Both the position numbers and the translations under genes were made by a program. 64,000 bases of DNA, taken from contig CAYOUV010000006.1 of NCBI GenBank assembly GCA_964407265.1, positions 13,974 to 77,973 of the forward strand. The letters are read 5' to 3'. The notes beneath the pieces are model-generated. The model made no database searches, was not told where the DNA came from, and worked only from the letters and a program-made list of their open reading frames with translations. The stretch comes from CAYOUV01 sp964407265. Lineage in GTDB: Bacteria > Chloroflexota > Anaerolineae > Anaerolineales > Villigracilaceae. This document shows, piece by piece, positions 57,890 through 64,000 of the stretch. The number at the start of each line of letters is the position of its first letter. The first letter of the stretch is position 1.

Positions 57890-58219
57890 TTAGTCAATCA
57901 ACGCTTGACATTTCTTGCAAACGCGGTGCGCTCCTGATTCGTCACGCTGCACACGTACGCGTGTAGGTTGATTGCACTTAGGGCAAACCAACATGACGTT
58001 GGAGATAGAGAGCGGTGCTTCGAATTTTATACGACCCGGATTGATCGTACGTCCCTGCGTCTGAACTTGACGCTGGTGCTTGGTACGAATATTCACACTC
58101 TGGATGACGATACGGCTCTCATCCGGGAGGACGTTGATAACCTCACCGCGCTTACCTTTATCCTCGAAGCGACCGCTGATGACTTCAACAGTATCGCCTT
58201 TTCGAATCTTGACTCTCAT
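57890..58219 (-). CDS. rplX: Ribosomal protein L24 with zinc-ribbon tail
   Basis: The 109-residue protein has the KOW motif (KGDTVEVISGRFEDKGKRGEV) and the L24 core NIRTKHQRQ. Its C-terminal extension carries Cys79, Cys82, Cys101 and Cys104 (CPKC, CKKC), a zinc ribbon found in many bacterial L24 proteins. It helps start 23S assembly. Confidence 0.96.
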   Translation of the reverse strand: MRVKIRKGDTVEVISGRFEDKGKRGEVINVLPDESRIVIQSVNIRTKHQRQVQTQGRTINPGRIKFEAPLSISNVMLVCPKCNQPTRVRVQRDESGAHRVCKKCQALID

Positions 58220-58239
58220 CTCAATACTCCCACGCCAGC

Positions 58240-58611
58240 TTAAAGCACTTCCGGAGCCAGCGAAACGATCTTCATAAAGCCCTTTTCACGTAATTCGCGG
58301 GCTACCGGACCGAAGATGCGACTTCCCTTTGGGTTCTTTCCATCAGTGTCCAAAATAACAGCTGCGTTATCATCAAAACGGATGTATGAACCATCTTCTC
58401 GGCGCCATTCTTTTGAGCAACGCACGAGCACAGCCCGTACAATATCACTCTTTTTGACAGCGCCTTGCGGAGTCGCAGATTTTACGGTTGCGACAACAAC
58501 ATCGCCAATGCTACCGTATCTGCGGGTAGAACCGCCAAGGACATGTATAACCAGCAATTCACGCGCGCCACTGTTATCAGCAACCTTAAGACGAGACTCT
58601 TGTTGAATCAT
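58240..58611 (-). CDS. rplN: Ribosomal protein L14
   Basis: The 123-residue protein starts MIQQESRLKVADNSGARELL and has the loop KKSDIVRAVLVRCSKEWRREDGSYIRFDDNAAVI (read in parts) and GSRIFGPVARELREKGFMKIVSLAPEVL. It contacts the small subunit and elongation factors. Confidence 0.97.
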   Translation of the reverse strand: MIQQESRLKVADNSGARELLVIHVLGGSTRRYGSIGDVVVATVKSATPQGAVKKSDIVRAVLVRCSKEWRREDGSYIRFDDNAAVILDTDGKNPKGSRIFGPVARELREKGFMKIVSLAPEVL

Positions 58612-58614
58612 GGC

Positions 58615-58887
58615 TTATTCTCCAACCCCTGCATCCGCGGTTCGAGTCTCGCGCTTGATAACAGACTCAACCACCCAGTGTTTGTCGCGGGAGATTGGCT
58701 GAGATTCCACGATTTGGACCTGATCGCCAATTTGGCAATTCAGTTCATCATGAGCTTTTACCCGTTTGGCCCGGTGAACTACTTTTTTATAGAGGGGGTG
58801 GCGAAATGTGCGCGTTACCTCAACCACCACAGTCTTGGTCATTTTATTGCTGGTAACAAAACCAGTCATACGACGACGATTGTTCAT
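58615..58887 (-). CDS. rpsQ: Ribosomal protein S17
   Basis: The 90-residue protein shows MTGFVTSNKMTKTVVVEVTR, HPLYKKVVHRAKRVKAHDE and VQIVESQPISRDKHWVVESV, the S17 OB-fold pattern. It overlaps rpmC by 4 bp (ATGA). Confidence 0.96.
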   Translation of the reverse strand: MNNRRRMTGFVTSNKMTKTVVVEVTRTFRHPLYKKVVHRAKRVKAHDELNCQIGDQVQIVESQPISRDKHWVVESVIKRETRTADAGVGE

Positions 58888-59096
58888 GCTTCACCTTCTA
58901 TAACAGCCGCATATTCGCGCTCGTTCACAATGGTTTCCATACGAGCAATATCTCGACGAACGATGCGCAGACGGCTGGTATCGGTCAACTGACCGGTCAC
59001 CTGCTGAAAACGGAGCTTCATAAGTTCTTCTCGACTTTCCGCCAGCTTCGAAAAAATCTCTTCGGTAGACAATTTGCGTATCTCATCGGTTTTCAT
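58884..59096 (-). CDS. rpmC: Ribosomal protein L29
   Basis: The 70-residue helical protein has MKTDEIRKLSTEEIFSKLAE, then LMKLRFQQVTGQLTDTSRLR and the C-terminal RDIARMETIVNERE. It sits near the exit tunnel. rplP ends 2 bp upstream. Confidence 0.95.
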   Translation of the reverse strand: MKTDEIRKLSTEEIFSKLAESREELMKLRFQQVTGQLTDTSRLRIVRRDIARMETIVNEREYAAVIEGEA

Positions 59097-59098
59097 GT

Positions 59099-59518
59099 CT
59101 ACTCTCCCAATTCGTGGCGGGTAATGATTTTTGTTTTGATCGAGAATTTATATTGTGCCAGTTTCAAGGCTCTTAATGCGATATCCTCGGGCAAACCACC
59201 AACCTCAAACATAACGCGACCTGGTTTTACAACCGCCACATAGTATTCAACATTGCCTTTCCCTTTACCCATGCGGGTTTCCGGGGGTTTCTGGGTGTAA
59301 GGTTTGGACGGAAAAATACGAATCCAGACTTTACCACGGCGCTTCATTTCACGTACGAGTGCACGGCGGGCTGCTTCGATCTGGCGGGCTGTCACCCAAC
59401 CCGGCTCAAGAGCCTGGAGACCGAATTCGCCGAAGCTAATCTCCGCGCCACGCAAGGCCTTGCCTCGCATACGACCACGCATTTGCTTGCGCCACTTAAC
59501 ACGTTTTGGCATCAACAT
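59099..59518 (-). CDS. rplP: Ribosomal protein L16
   Basis: The 139-residue protein shows MPKRVKWRKQMRGRMRGKAL, QARLEAARRALVRE-like IEAARRALVREMKRRGKVWI and KPYTQKPPETRMGKGKGNVEYYV (read in parts), all L16 signatures near the A-site tRNA elbow. The ATG at 59518 has AGAGG 9 nt upstream. The ATG at 59512 is an alternative. Confidence 0.96.
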   Translation of the reverse strand: MLMPKRVKWRKQMRGRMRGKALRGAEISFGEFGLQALEPGWVTARQIEAARRALVREMKRRGKVWIRIFPSKPYTQKPPETRMGKGKGNVEYYVAVVKPGRVMFEVGGLPEDIALRALKLAQYKFSIKTKIITRHELGE

Positions 59519-59558
59519 AGCGAAAAACCTCTCTTCATGGACAACTTCAGGGCAGTGG

Positions 59559-60308
59559 CTACTCGCTCACATACACGCCTTCGGTCGCCTCGACTTTTTC
59601 TTCGGTTTCAGGAATGATTTCGCCCTTGTAGATCCACACCTTGACACCAATCTGTCCATAGGTGGTAGTCGCATCGGTGCAGGCGAAATCGATATTTGCA
59701 CGCAGAGTCTGCAACGGAACACGACCATCGCGCAGCCAGACAGTACGAGCCATTTCGGCACCACTCAGGCGCCCAGCCACTTCGACTTTTATCCCTTCGG
59801 CACCCTGGCGCATTGCCTGCTGGATTGCACGCTTCATCGCCCGGCGATAACTGATACGCCGTTGGAGCTGATCTGCAATATTCTGCGCCACTAGCGGCGC
59901 GCTGGTATCTGGCGTTTCGATTTCTTTTACATCCAGATCTACCTTCTTACCAACCAAGATTTCAAGATTCGCACGTATCTTTTTGATACCCTCGCCCTTG
60001 CGTCCAATCAGAATACCAGGTTTAGCAGTATGGATAGCCACGCGCAGTTTACCAGGATAGCGCTCTACATCAATGCGGGCGATACCTGCACGGTTATTCA
60101 GAACCGAATCTGGCATGGCGCGACGCAGTTCACGTACTTTCTGGTCGGAAACGGCTCCGCCTTTAGAATTGACACCCATCATTAAAGCGCGGATAGCCAA
60201 ATCTTGATGTAGTTGCTCCCGATATTGCGTGCCCTCAGCAAACCATCGTCCTTGCCAGGGCTGATTGATTCCGAGACGAAAACCTACTGGATGAACTTTA
60301 CGACCCAT
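59559..60308 (-). CDS. rpsC: Ribosomal protein S3
   Basis: The 249-residue protein starts MGRKVHPVGFRLGINQPWQ. It has the KH-domain motif VAIHTAKPGILIGRKGEGI, and the C-terminal domain shows ISYRRAMKRAIQQAMRQGAEG and GQIGVKVWIYKGE. It is about 25 residues longer than E. coli S3, at the acidic tail. Confidence 0.96.
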   Translation of the reverse strand: MGRKVHPVGFRLGINQPWQGRWFAEGTQYREQLHQDLAIRALMMGVNSKGGAVSDQKVRELRRAMPDSVLNNRAGIARIDVERYPGKLRVAIHTAKPGILIGRKGEGIKKIRANLEILVGKKVDLDVKEIETPDTSAPLVAQNIADQLQRRISYRRAMKRAIQQAMRQGAEGIKVEVAGRLSGAEMARTVWLRDGRVPLQTLRANIDFACTDATTTYGQIGVKVWIYKGEIIPETEEKVEATEGVYVSE

Positions 60309-60334
60309 AATATCTCCTTAGCTTCCTTTTCCGG

Positions 60335-60676
60335 TTAAGCCTCACGCTCACGCAGGATCACGGTTACATGTGATGTGCGGCGCAATATCGGTTTGAAGCG
60401 ACCGCGGGCACCAAAACGGCGCCACTTACGAGTTGGAGCTACGTCTGCGTAGATCTTGGCGACAAAAAGATCGTCACGACTCACACCGAAATTCTCTTCA
60501 GCATTTGATACAGCAGACGCGAGCAATTTACGCACCGGCTCAGCTGCACGCTTAGGAACGAAGCGCAGCATTTCCAAGGCTTCATTTGCATCTTTACCGC
60601 GCACCAAATCAATTACCAAGCGGACTTTTTGAGCCGAGAGCGGCAGAAAACGGAGTTGTGCATGTATATCAGCCAT
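60335..60676 (-). CDS. rplV: Ribosomal protein L22
   Basis: The 113-residue protein has LPLSAQKVRLVIDLVRGKD, LLASAVSNAEENFGVSRDDL and the tunnel loop and tail GARGRFKPILRRTSHVTVILRE. The beta-hairpin loop lines the exit tunnel. Confidence 0.96.
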   Translation of the reverse strand: MADIHAQLRFLPLSAQKVRLVIDLVRGKDANEALEMLRFVPKRAAEPVRKLLASAVSNAEENFGVSRDDLFVAKIYADVAPTRKWRRFGARGRFKPILRRTSHVTVILREREA

Positions 60677-60687
60677 AACTCACACTC

Positions 60688-60954
60688 CTACTTTCGCTCA
60701 ATCATGTGACCGCGATAAGTACGGGTCGGTGCAAACTCGCCCAGTCGATGTCCAACCATATTCTCAGTGATATAGATCGGGACATGGCGACGTCCGTCGT
60801 GAACTGCAATCGTGTGACCGACCATCTGAGGGAAGATCACGCTCGCACGACTCCAGGTGCGAATCACTTTCTTTTCGCCCTTCTGGTTCATCGCTTCAAT
60901 CTTTTTCAACAGTTTGGGCTCAATGAATGGCCCTTTTTTCAACGATCGTGACAT
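60688..60954 (-). CDS. rpsS: Ribosomal protein S19
   Basis: The 88-residue head protein shows MSRSLKKGPFIEPKLLKKIE, IRTWSRASVIFPQMVGHTIAVHDGR and VGHRLGEFAPTRTYRGH, the S19 signature. Confidence 0.97.
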   Translation of the reverse strand: MSRSLKKGPFIEPKLLKKIEAMNQKGEKKVIRTWSRASVIFPQMVGHTIAVHDGRRHVPIYITENMVGHRLGEFAPTRTYRGHMIERK

Positions 60955-60998
60955 TTTTTCGTTCCTCGCTTACTCTTTTCTAAGCAAGTCCCTGCGCC

Positions 60999-61835
60999 TT
61001 AGCGGCTGGATTTGCTCCGGCGGCGCACGATGTACTTGTCGGTCTTCTTATTGCGGCGAGTCCTGTAACCCAGGGTGGGCTTACCCCACGGGCTCTTCGG
61101 ACCCGGCATACCAATCGGCTGGCGTCCTTCGCCGCCGCCATGTGGATGATCGCGCGGTGACATGGCTGAACCACGCACTGACGGTCGGATCCCCAGGTGA
61201 CGTTTTCGACCAGCCTTACCTAACTTAACATTGCCGTGGTCGACATTTCCAACCTGGCCAATGGTCGCGTAGCAAACCTGGCGTACCAAGCGTACCTCAC
61301 CAGAAGGCAAACGGACCTGGGCATAATCGCCTTCTTTTGCCAACAACTGAGCAGAGGCACCAGCGGAACGCACCATCTGTCCGCCCTTGCCCTGTTTCAG
61401 TTCGATGTTATGGATCAGGGTACCAACCGGGATACTCGAAATCGGTAAGGCATTGCCGGAGCGGATTTCCGCATTCGGCCCGGACATAACCGTGTCACCA
61501 ACCTTCAAGTCGAGAGGCGCAATCATATAACGCTTCTCACCGTCGACGTAGAACAGCAACGCCAAGCGGGCTGTGCGGTTGGGATCATACTCAATCGCGG
61601 CTACTTTGGCCGGAATCCCAATTTTGTCGCGTTTATAATCCACGATACGGATATTACGCCGATGACCACCACCGCGATGCCGGACCGTGATTCGTCCATG
61701 CACATTGCGGCCGCCCTGCTTACGTAATGGTAAAAGCAGCGCGCGCTCAGGGGTGGATTTCGTGATCTCCTCAAACGTGTACCCGGTCATTCCACGCTGA
61801 CCCGGGGTTACTGGTTTGTACTTCTTCACAGGCAT
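60999..61835 (-). CDS. rplB: Ribosomal protein L2
   Basis: The 278-residue peptidyl-transferase-centre protein has RKQGGRNVHGRITVRHRGGGHR, YALLD-type strands VAAIEYDPNRTARLALLFY and the highly conserved RGSAMSPRDHPHGGGEGRQPIG with the active-site His. It ends DKYIVRRRSKSSR. Its start overlaps the rplW stop by one base. Confidence 0.97.
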   Translation of the reverse strand: MPVKKYKPVTPGQRGMTGYTFEEITKSTPERALLLPLRKQGGRNVHGRITVRHRGGGHRRNIRIVDYKRDKIGIPAKVAAIEYDPNRTARLALLFYVDGEKRYMIAPLDLKVGDTVMSGPNAEIRSGNALPISSIPVGTLIHNIELKQGKGGQMVRSAGASAQLLAKEGDYAQVRLPSGEVRLVRQVCYATIGQVGNVDHGNVKLGKAGRKRHLGIRPSVRGSAMSPRDHPHGGGEGRQPIGMPGPKSPWGKPTLGYRTRRNKKTDKYIVRRRSKSSR

Positions 61836-62137
61836 TACTGCACCCCTTCAAAGATGTCAATCGTCTGCCCATCAGCCAGGGTGATAATAGCCTTCTTGAA
61901 GCCTGGGCGGCGAACCAAAAGGCGGCGGCTGCGGGCACGGCGGCTCCGCTTTGCCGGAGCGTTAATGATGTTTACGCGGACCACATCTACGTCGAACACT
62001 GTCTCAATCGCGTCCTTGACCATCGTCTTGGTCGCATCATCAGCCACCTCAAAGACAAACTGGTTCAATTTGGCTGACATGAAACTGGTTTTTTCAGTAA
62101 TCAATGGTCGGCGAAGCACATCATAAATTGTTGTCAT
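61835..62137 (-). CDS. rplW: Ribosomal protein L23
   Basis: The 100-residue exit-site protein shows YDVLRRPLITEKTSFMSAKLNQFVFEVA (read in parts), then VDVVRVNIINAPAKRSRR. It is the docking point for trigger factor and SRP. It is encoded between rplD and rplB. Confidence 0.96.
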   Translation of the reverse strand: MTTIYDVLRRPLITEKTSFMSAKLNQFVFEVADDATKTMVKDAIETVFDVDVVRVNIINAPAKRSRRARSRRLLVRRPGFKKAIITLADGQTIDIFEGVQ

Positions 62138-62147
62138 GCTCGGCCTC

Positions 62148-62777
62148 CTATCCTAAGTGCGCAACCAAGACCTCAAGGGTCTTGAGCGGCATAATCAGCT
62201 TATCGTAGCCCAACAGATCGCGTATATTCAAGTAACCTGCCAATAAAACTTTAGCGTCGGCGATATTATCTATTGAACGGATGACAGTATCATAGCTCTG
62301 GTCTTTCTCGGGCATCAATACCAGGGCGCTGGCATCACCTACAAGATTATTCAATGCCTCGACCATCAGGCGGGTTTTGGGCTCATCCAGATTAAGCACA
62401 TCCACCAGCACCACACCTGCGTCAGCAGCCTTGGCAGAAAGAGCCGAACGCAAAGCTGCGCGGCGCATCTTCTTGGGCATGGATTGCTTATAGCTGCGCG
62501 GCTTTGGAGTATGAATTTTTCCGCCTCCAACCCACTGTGCTGCCCGCGTAGATCCCTGGCGAGCACGCCCCGTACCCTTCTGACGCCATGGTTTGCGGCC
62601 ACCGCCAGAAACTTCCGAACGTCCCTTGGTACTATGCGTACCCAGCCGAGCATTCGCCATTTGACGGATATAAGCCTGATGCATCAAATCGATGTTGATT
62701 GGGGCTTCGAAGAGTGCGCCAGGTAAATCAACCTGACGAAGCTTCTTGCCCTCCATGTTGAAAACATCTACTTTCAT
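62148..62777 (-). CDS. rplD: Ribosomal protein L4
   Basis: The 209-residue protein has LFEAPINIDLMHQAYIRQMANARLGTHSTKGRSEVSGGGRKPWRQKGTGRARQG (read in parts), the long tunnel-reaching loop of L4. In other bacteria L4 represses its own S10 operon. The ATG at 62777 (MKVDVFNMEG) has GGAG 10 nt upstream. A start at 62798 is less typical. Confidence 0.95.
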   Translation of the reverse strand: MKVDVFNMEGKKLRQVDLPGALFEAPINIDLMHQAYIRQMANARLGTHSTKGRSEVSGGGRKPWRQKGTGRARQGSTRAAQWVGGGKIHTPKPRSYKQSMPKKMRRAALRSALSAKAADAGVVLVDVLNLDEPKTRLMVEALNNLVGDASALVLMPEKDQSYDTVIRSIDNIADAKVLLAGYLNIRDLLGYDKLIMPLKTLEVLVAHLG

Positions 62778-62805
62778 CGCTGTCTTGCTCCAATTCACTC
62801 AGCGC

Positions 62806-63435
62806 TTATTGCTTGCGCGCTTCTTTGATCATGATCAGGCCACCCTTTGGGCCAGGGACGGCACCATTAACACCGATCAAATTGCGTTCGGCGTCAACCA
62901 GGACAATTTTCAACCCTTGAATGGTAACACGATCGGTTCCCATGTGACCGGTGCTACGCGCACCTTTATACACACGGCCTGGTGTCGTACCCGAACCACG
63001 CGAACCGGGTGCACGCTGACGGTCTGATTGACCATGCGTCTTCGGGCCGCCCCGGAAGCCATAGCGCTTGACGGTACCGGCAAAACCTTTGCCTTTGCTG
63101 GTTCCGATCACATCCACGCGTTCTCCCAAGGTAAACGTATCCACGGTTATCTTCTCACCAATTTTTACATTCAATTCTTTGATGCGAAATTCGCGCAGGA
63201 AACGCAGAGGGGGGATTTCATTGGCTTTGAGGTGTCCCAACGTACCGCCTGTCAGGCGTTTAGGATTGGCCTCGCCAAAACCGAGCTGAACTGCAGAATA
63301 TCCTTCCTTCTTAGGACGACGGATCTGCGTAACATAGCAAGGCCCAGCTTCGATGAGCGTCACAGGCAGAGCAGCACCTTGATCATCGAAGATCTGGGTC
63401 ATGCCGATCTTCTTGCCAATAAGCCCTTTCAACAT
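62806..63435 (-). CDS. rplC: Ribosomal protein L3
   Basis: The 209-residue protein begins MLKGLIGKKIGMTQIFDDQG and has the L3 signature GFAGTVKRYGFRGGPKTHGQSDRQRAPGSRGSGTTPGRVYKG (read in parts). AAGGAG precedes the ATG. A 193-nt spacer with hairpins separates it from rpsJ, far more than any other gap in the operon. Confidence 0.96.
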   Translation of the reverse strand: MLKGLIGKKIGMTQIFDDQGAALPVTLIEAGPCYVTQIRRPKKEGYSAVQLGFGEANPKRLTGGTLGHLKANEIPPLRFLREFRIKELNVKIGEKITVDTFTLGERVDVIGTSKGKGFAGTVKRYGFRGGPKTHGQSDRQRAPGSRGSGTTPGRVYKGARSTGHMGTDRVTIQGLKIVLVDAERNLIGVNGAVPGPKGGLIMIKEARKQ

Positions 63436-63628
63436 GCTCAGTTTTCTCCTTAGAAAAGTTTCTTAGAGACTGTCAACCTGGGCTTAGGTTGCATCATCTC
63501 TGTTACAGCGCAGTCAGCCAATCTGCCGCAGAGCAGGATGTCGTGGTCTGCGAACAGGACCGCTCTTACGCTGCCGTTTCACGCTCTAACCAGTCCATCT
63601 TGCCGACTGGTTAGATCAAATAAACTAA
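63436..63628 (-). promoter_or_regulatory. Structured spacer between rpsJ and rplC (candidate r-protein RNA element)
   Basis: No gene fits here. In the minus-strand RNA I see CTAACCAGTC/GACTGGTTAG (10 bp, 63586-63614) and AGAGC/GCTCT (63530-63534 with 63562-63566) enclosing a UUCG-loop hairpin (63545-63561). GACTG/CAGTC (63468-63472 with 63511-63515) encloses CAACCT/AGGTTG (63474-63491). No T run follows the first stem. Several nested helices in a row suggest a regulatory or processing RNA. Confidence 0.5.
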
Positions 63629-63937
63629 TTAGATTTTAATTTCGATATCCACGCCCGCAGGCAGGTTAAGGCGCATTAACATATCAATCGTCTTCGAATC
63701 AGGGTCTAGAACGTCAATTAGACGATTGTGAGTGCGAATTTCAAAATGCTCGTGCGAGTCTTTGTCAATGAAAGTTGAGCGGCGTATTGTAAACCGTTCC
63801 AGCTTAGTTGGCAAGGGTACAGGGCCAACTACATGCGCGCCACTACGTTCAGCTGTCTCAACAATCCGTTTCGCGGACTGGTCGAGTACACGATGATCGT
63901 AAGCTTTCAAGCGGATGCGGATCTTTTGCTTCGTCAT
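63629..63937 (-). CDS. rpsJ: Ribosomal protein S10
   Basis: The 102-residue protein shows KIRIRLKAYDHRVLDQSAKRIVETAERSGA (read in parts), GPVPLPTKLERFTIRRSTFIDKDSHEHFE and RLIDVLDPDSKTIDMLMRLNLPAGVDIEIKI. It starts the S10 cluster and follows tuf by 8 bp. Confidence 0.97.
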   Translation of the reverse strand: MTKQKIRIRLKAYDHRVLDQSAKRIVETAERSGAHVVGPVPLPTKLERFTIRRSTFIDKDSHEHFEIRTHNRLIDVLDPDSKTIDMLMRLNLPAGVDIEIKI

Positions 63938-63945
63938 TCCAACAC

Positions 63946-64000
63946 CTATTCGATAATCTTGGTAACAACACCCGCGCCCACCGTCAGGCCACCTTCGCGG
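63946..64000 (-). CDS. tuf: Elongation factor Tu, 3' end only
   Basis: The last 18 codons read REGGLTVGAGVVTKIIE before a TAG stop, the standard EF-Tu C-terminus. The rest lies beyond the right edge. Location directly upstream of rpsJ is the usual str-S10 junction. Confidence 0.9.
   Translation of the reverse strand, partial: REGGLTVGAGVVTKIIE

Noticed and set aside
1..64000. tRNA, rRNA, CRISPR arrays, insertion sequences and prophage
   Set aside because: I looked for cloverleaf-like intergenic sequences, regular repeats, transposase or integrase motifs and attachment-site duplications and saw none that could be supported.

Overview
The window reads as chromosome of a member of the Chloroflexota, most likely class Anaerolineae (inference). 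The basis is the combination of a complete S10-spc-alpha ribosomal cluster, AniA-type NirK fused to a cupredoxin, a bacterial Hdr-Mvh hydrogenase operon, several UbiA prenyltransferases and RNase J without RNase E. No rRNA, tRNA, CRISPR array, phage or insertion sequence was recognised. The content is ordinary chromosomal genes, mostly on the minus strand.

Layout. 1-6.5 kb: a truncated alpha/beta hydrolase, small membrane or helical proteins, a UbiB/ABC1 kinase and a DUF2723 membrane glycosyltransferase-like protein. 6.5-8.5 kb: RNase J behind a consensus promoter and a structured leader. 8.5-16.7 kb: a peptidase with M15, C39 and SH3 domains, then GNAT, SDR and cupin genes, a repair-type operon (MBL, small ORF, mutY, pcm) and an EamA transporter coupled to an unknown protein. 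16.7-20 kb: three tandem UbiA prenyltransferase paralogues. 20-23 kb: an opine-type dehydrogenase and an atypical cobalamin-binding protein. 23.4-31.1 kb: an eight-gene operon, hdrC-hdrB-hdrA-mvhD-mvhG-mvhA-maturation protease-cNMP-binding protein. It is predicted to make a cytoplasmic electron-bifurcating [NiFe] hydrogenase/Hdr complex. A Rex-like operator overlaps its promoter.

31-36.4 kb: two MFS transporters, a phosphofructokinase with pyrophosphate-type residues, RarD and a small lysine-rich protein. 36.5-42.2 kb: the csoR-copZ-copA copper operon under a CsoR box, diverging from a Crp/Fnr regulator, followed by DUF1858 and a cupredoxin-NirK lipoprotein. This forms a copper/nitrite-respiration island. 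42.2-46.8 kb: a lipoprotein with a duplicated domain, a beta-propeller/MoaD pair, an SRPBCC protein and MazG. 46.9-64 kb: one long minus-strand translation operon running from the tuf 3' end and rpsJ down to rplM and rpsI. It includes secY, adk, map, rpoA and truA, lacks infA at its usual place, and has a 193-nt structured-looking spacer between rpsJ and rplC.

The most rewarding points are: the Hdr-Mvh operon with its Rex-like site; a Crp/Fnr-type palindrome centred exactly 41.5 bp before a predicted leaderless DUF1858-nirK start; the rpsJ-rplC RNA element; two hairpins that bury ribosome-binding sites; and the UbiA triplication.
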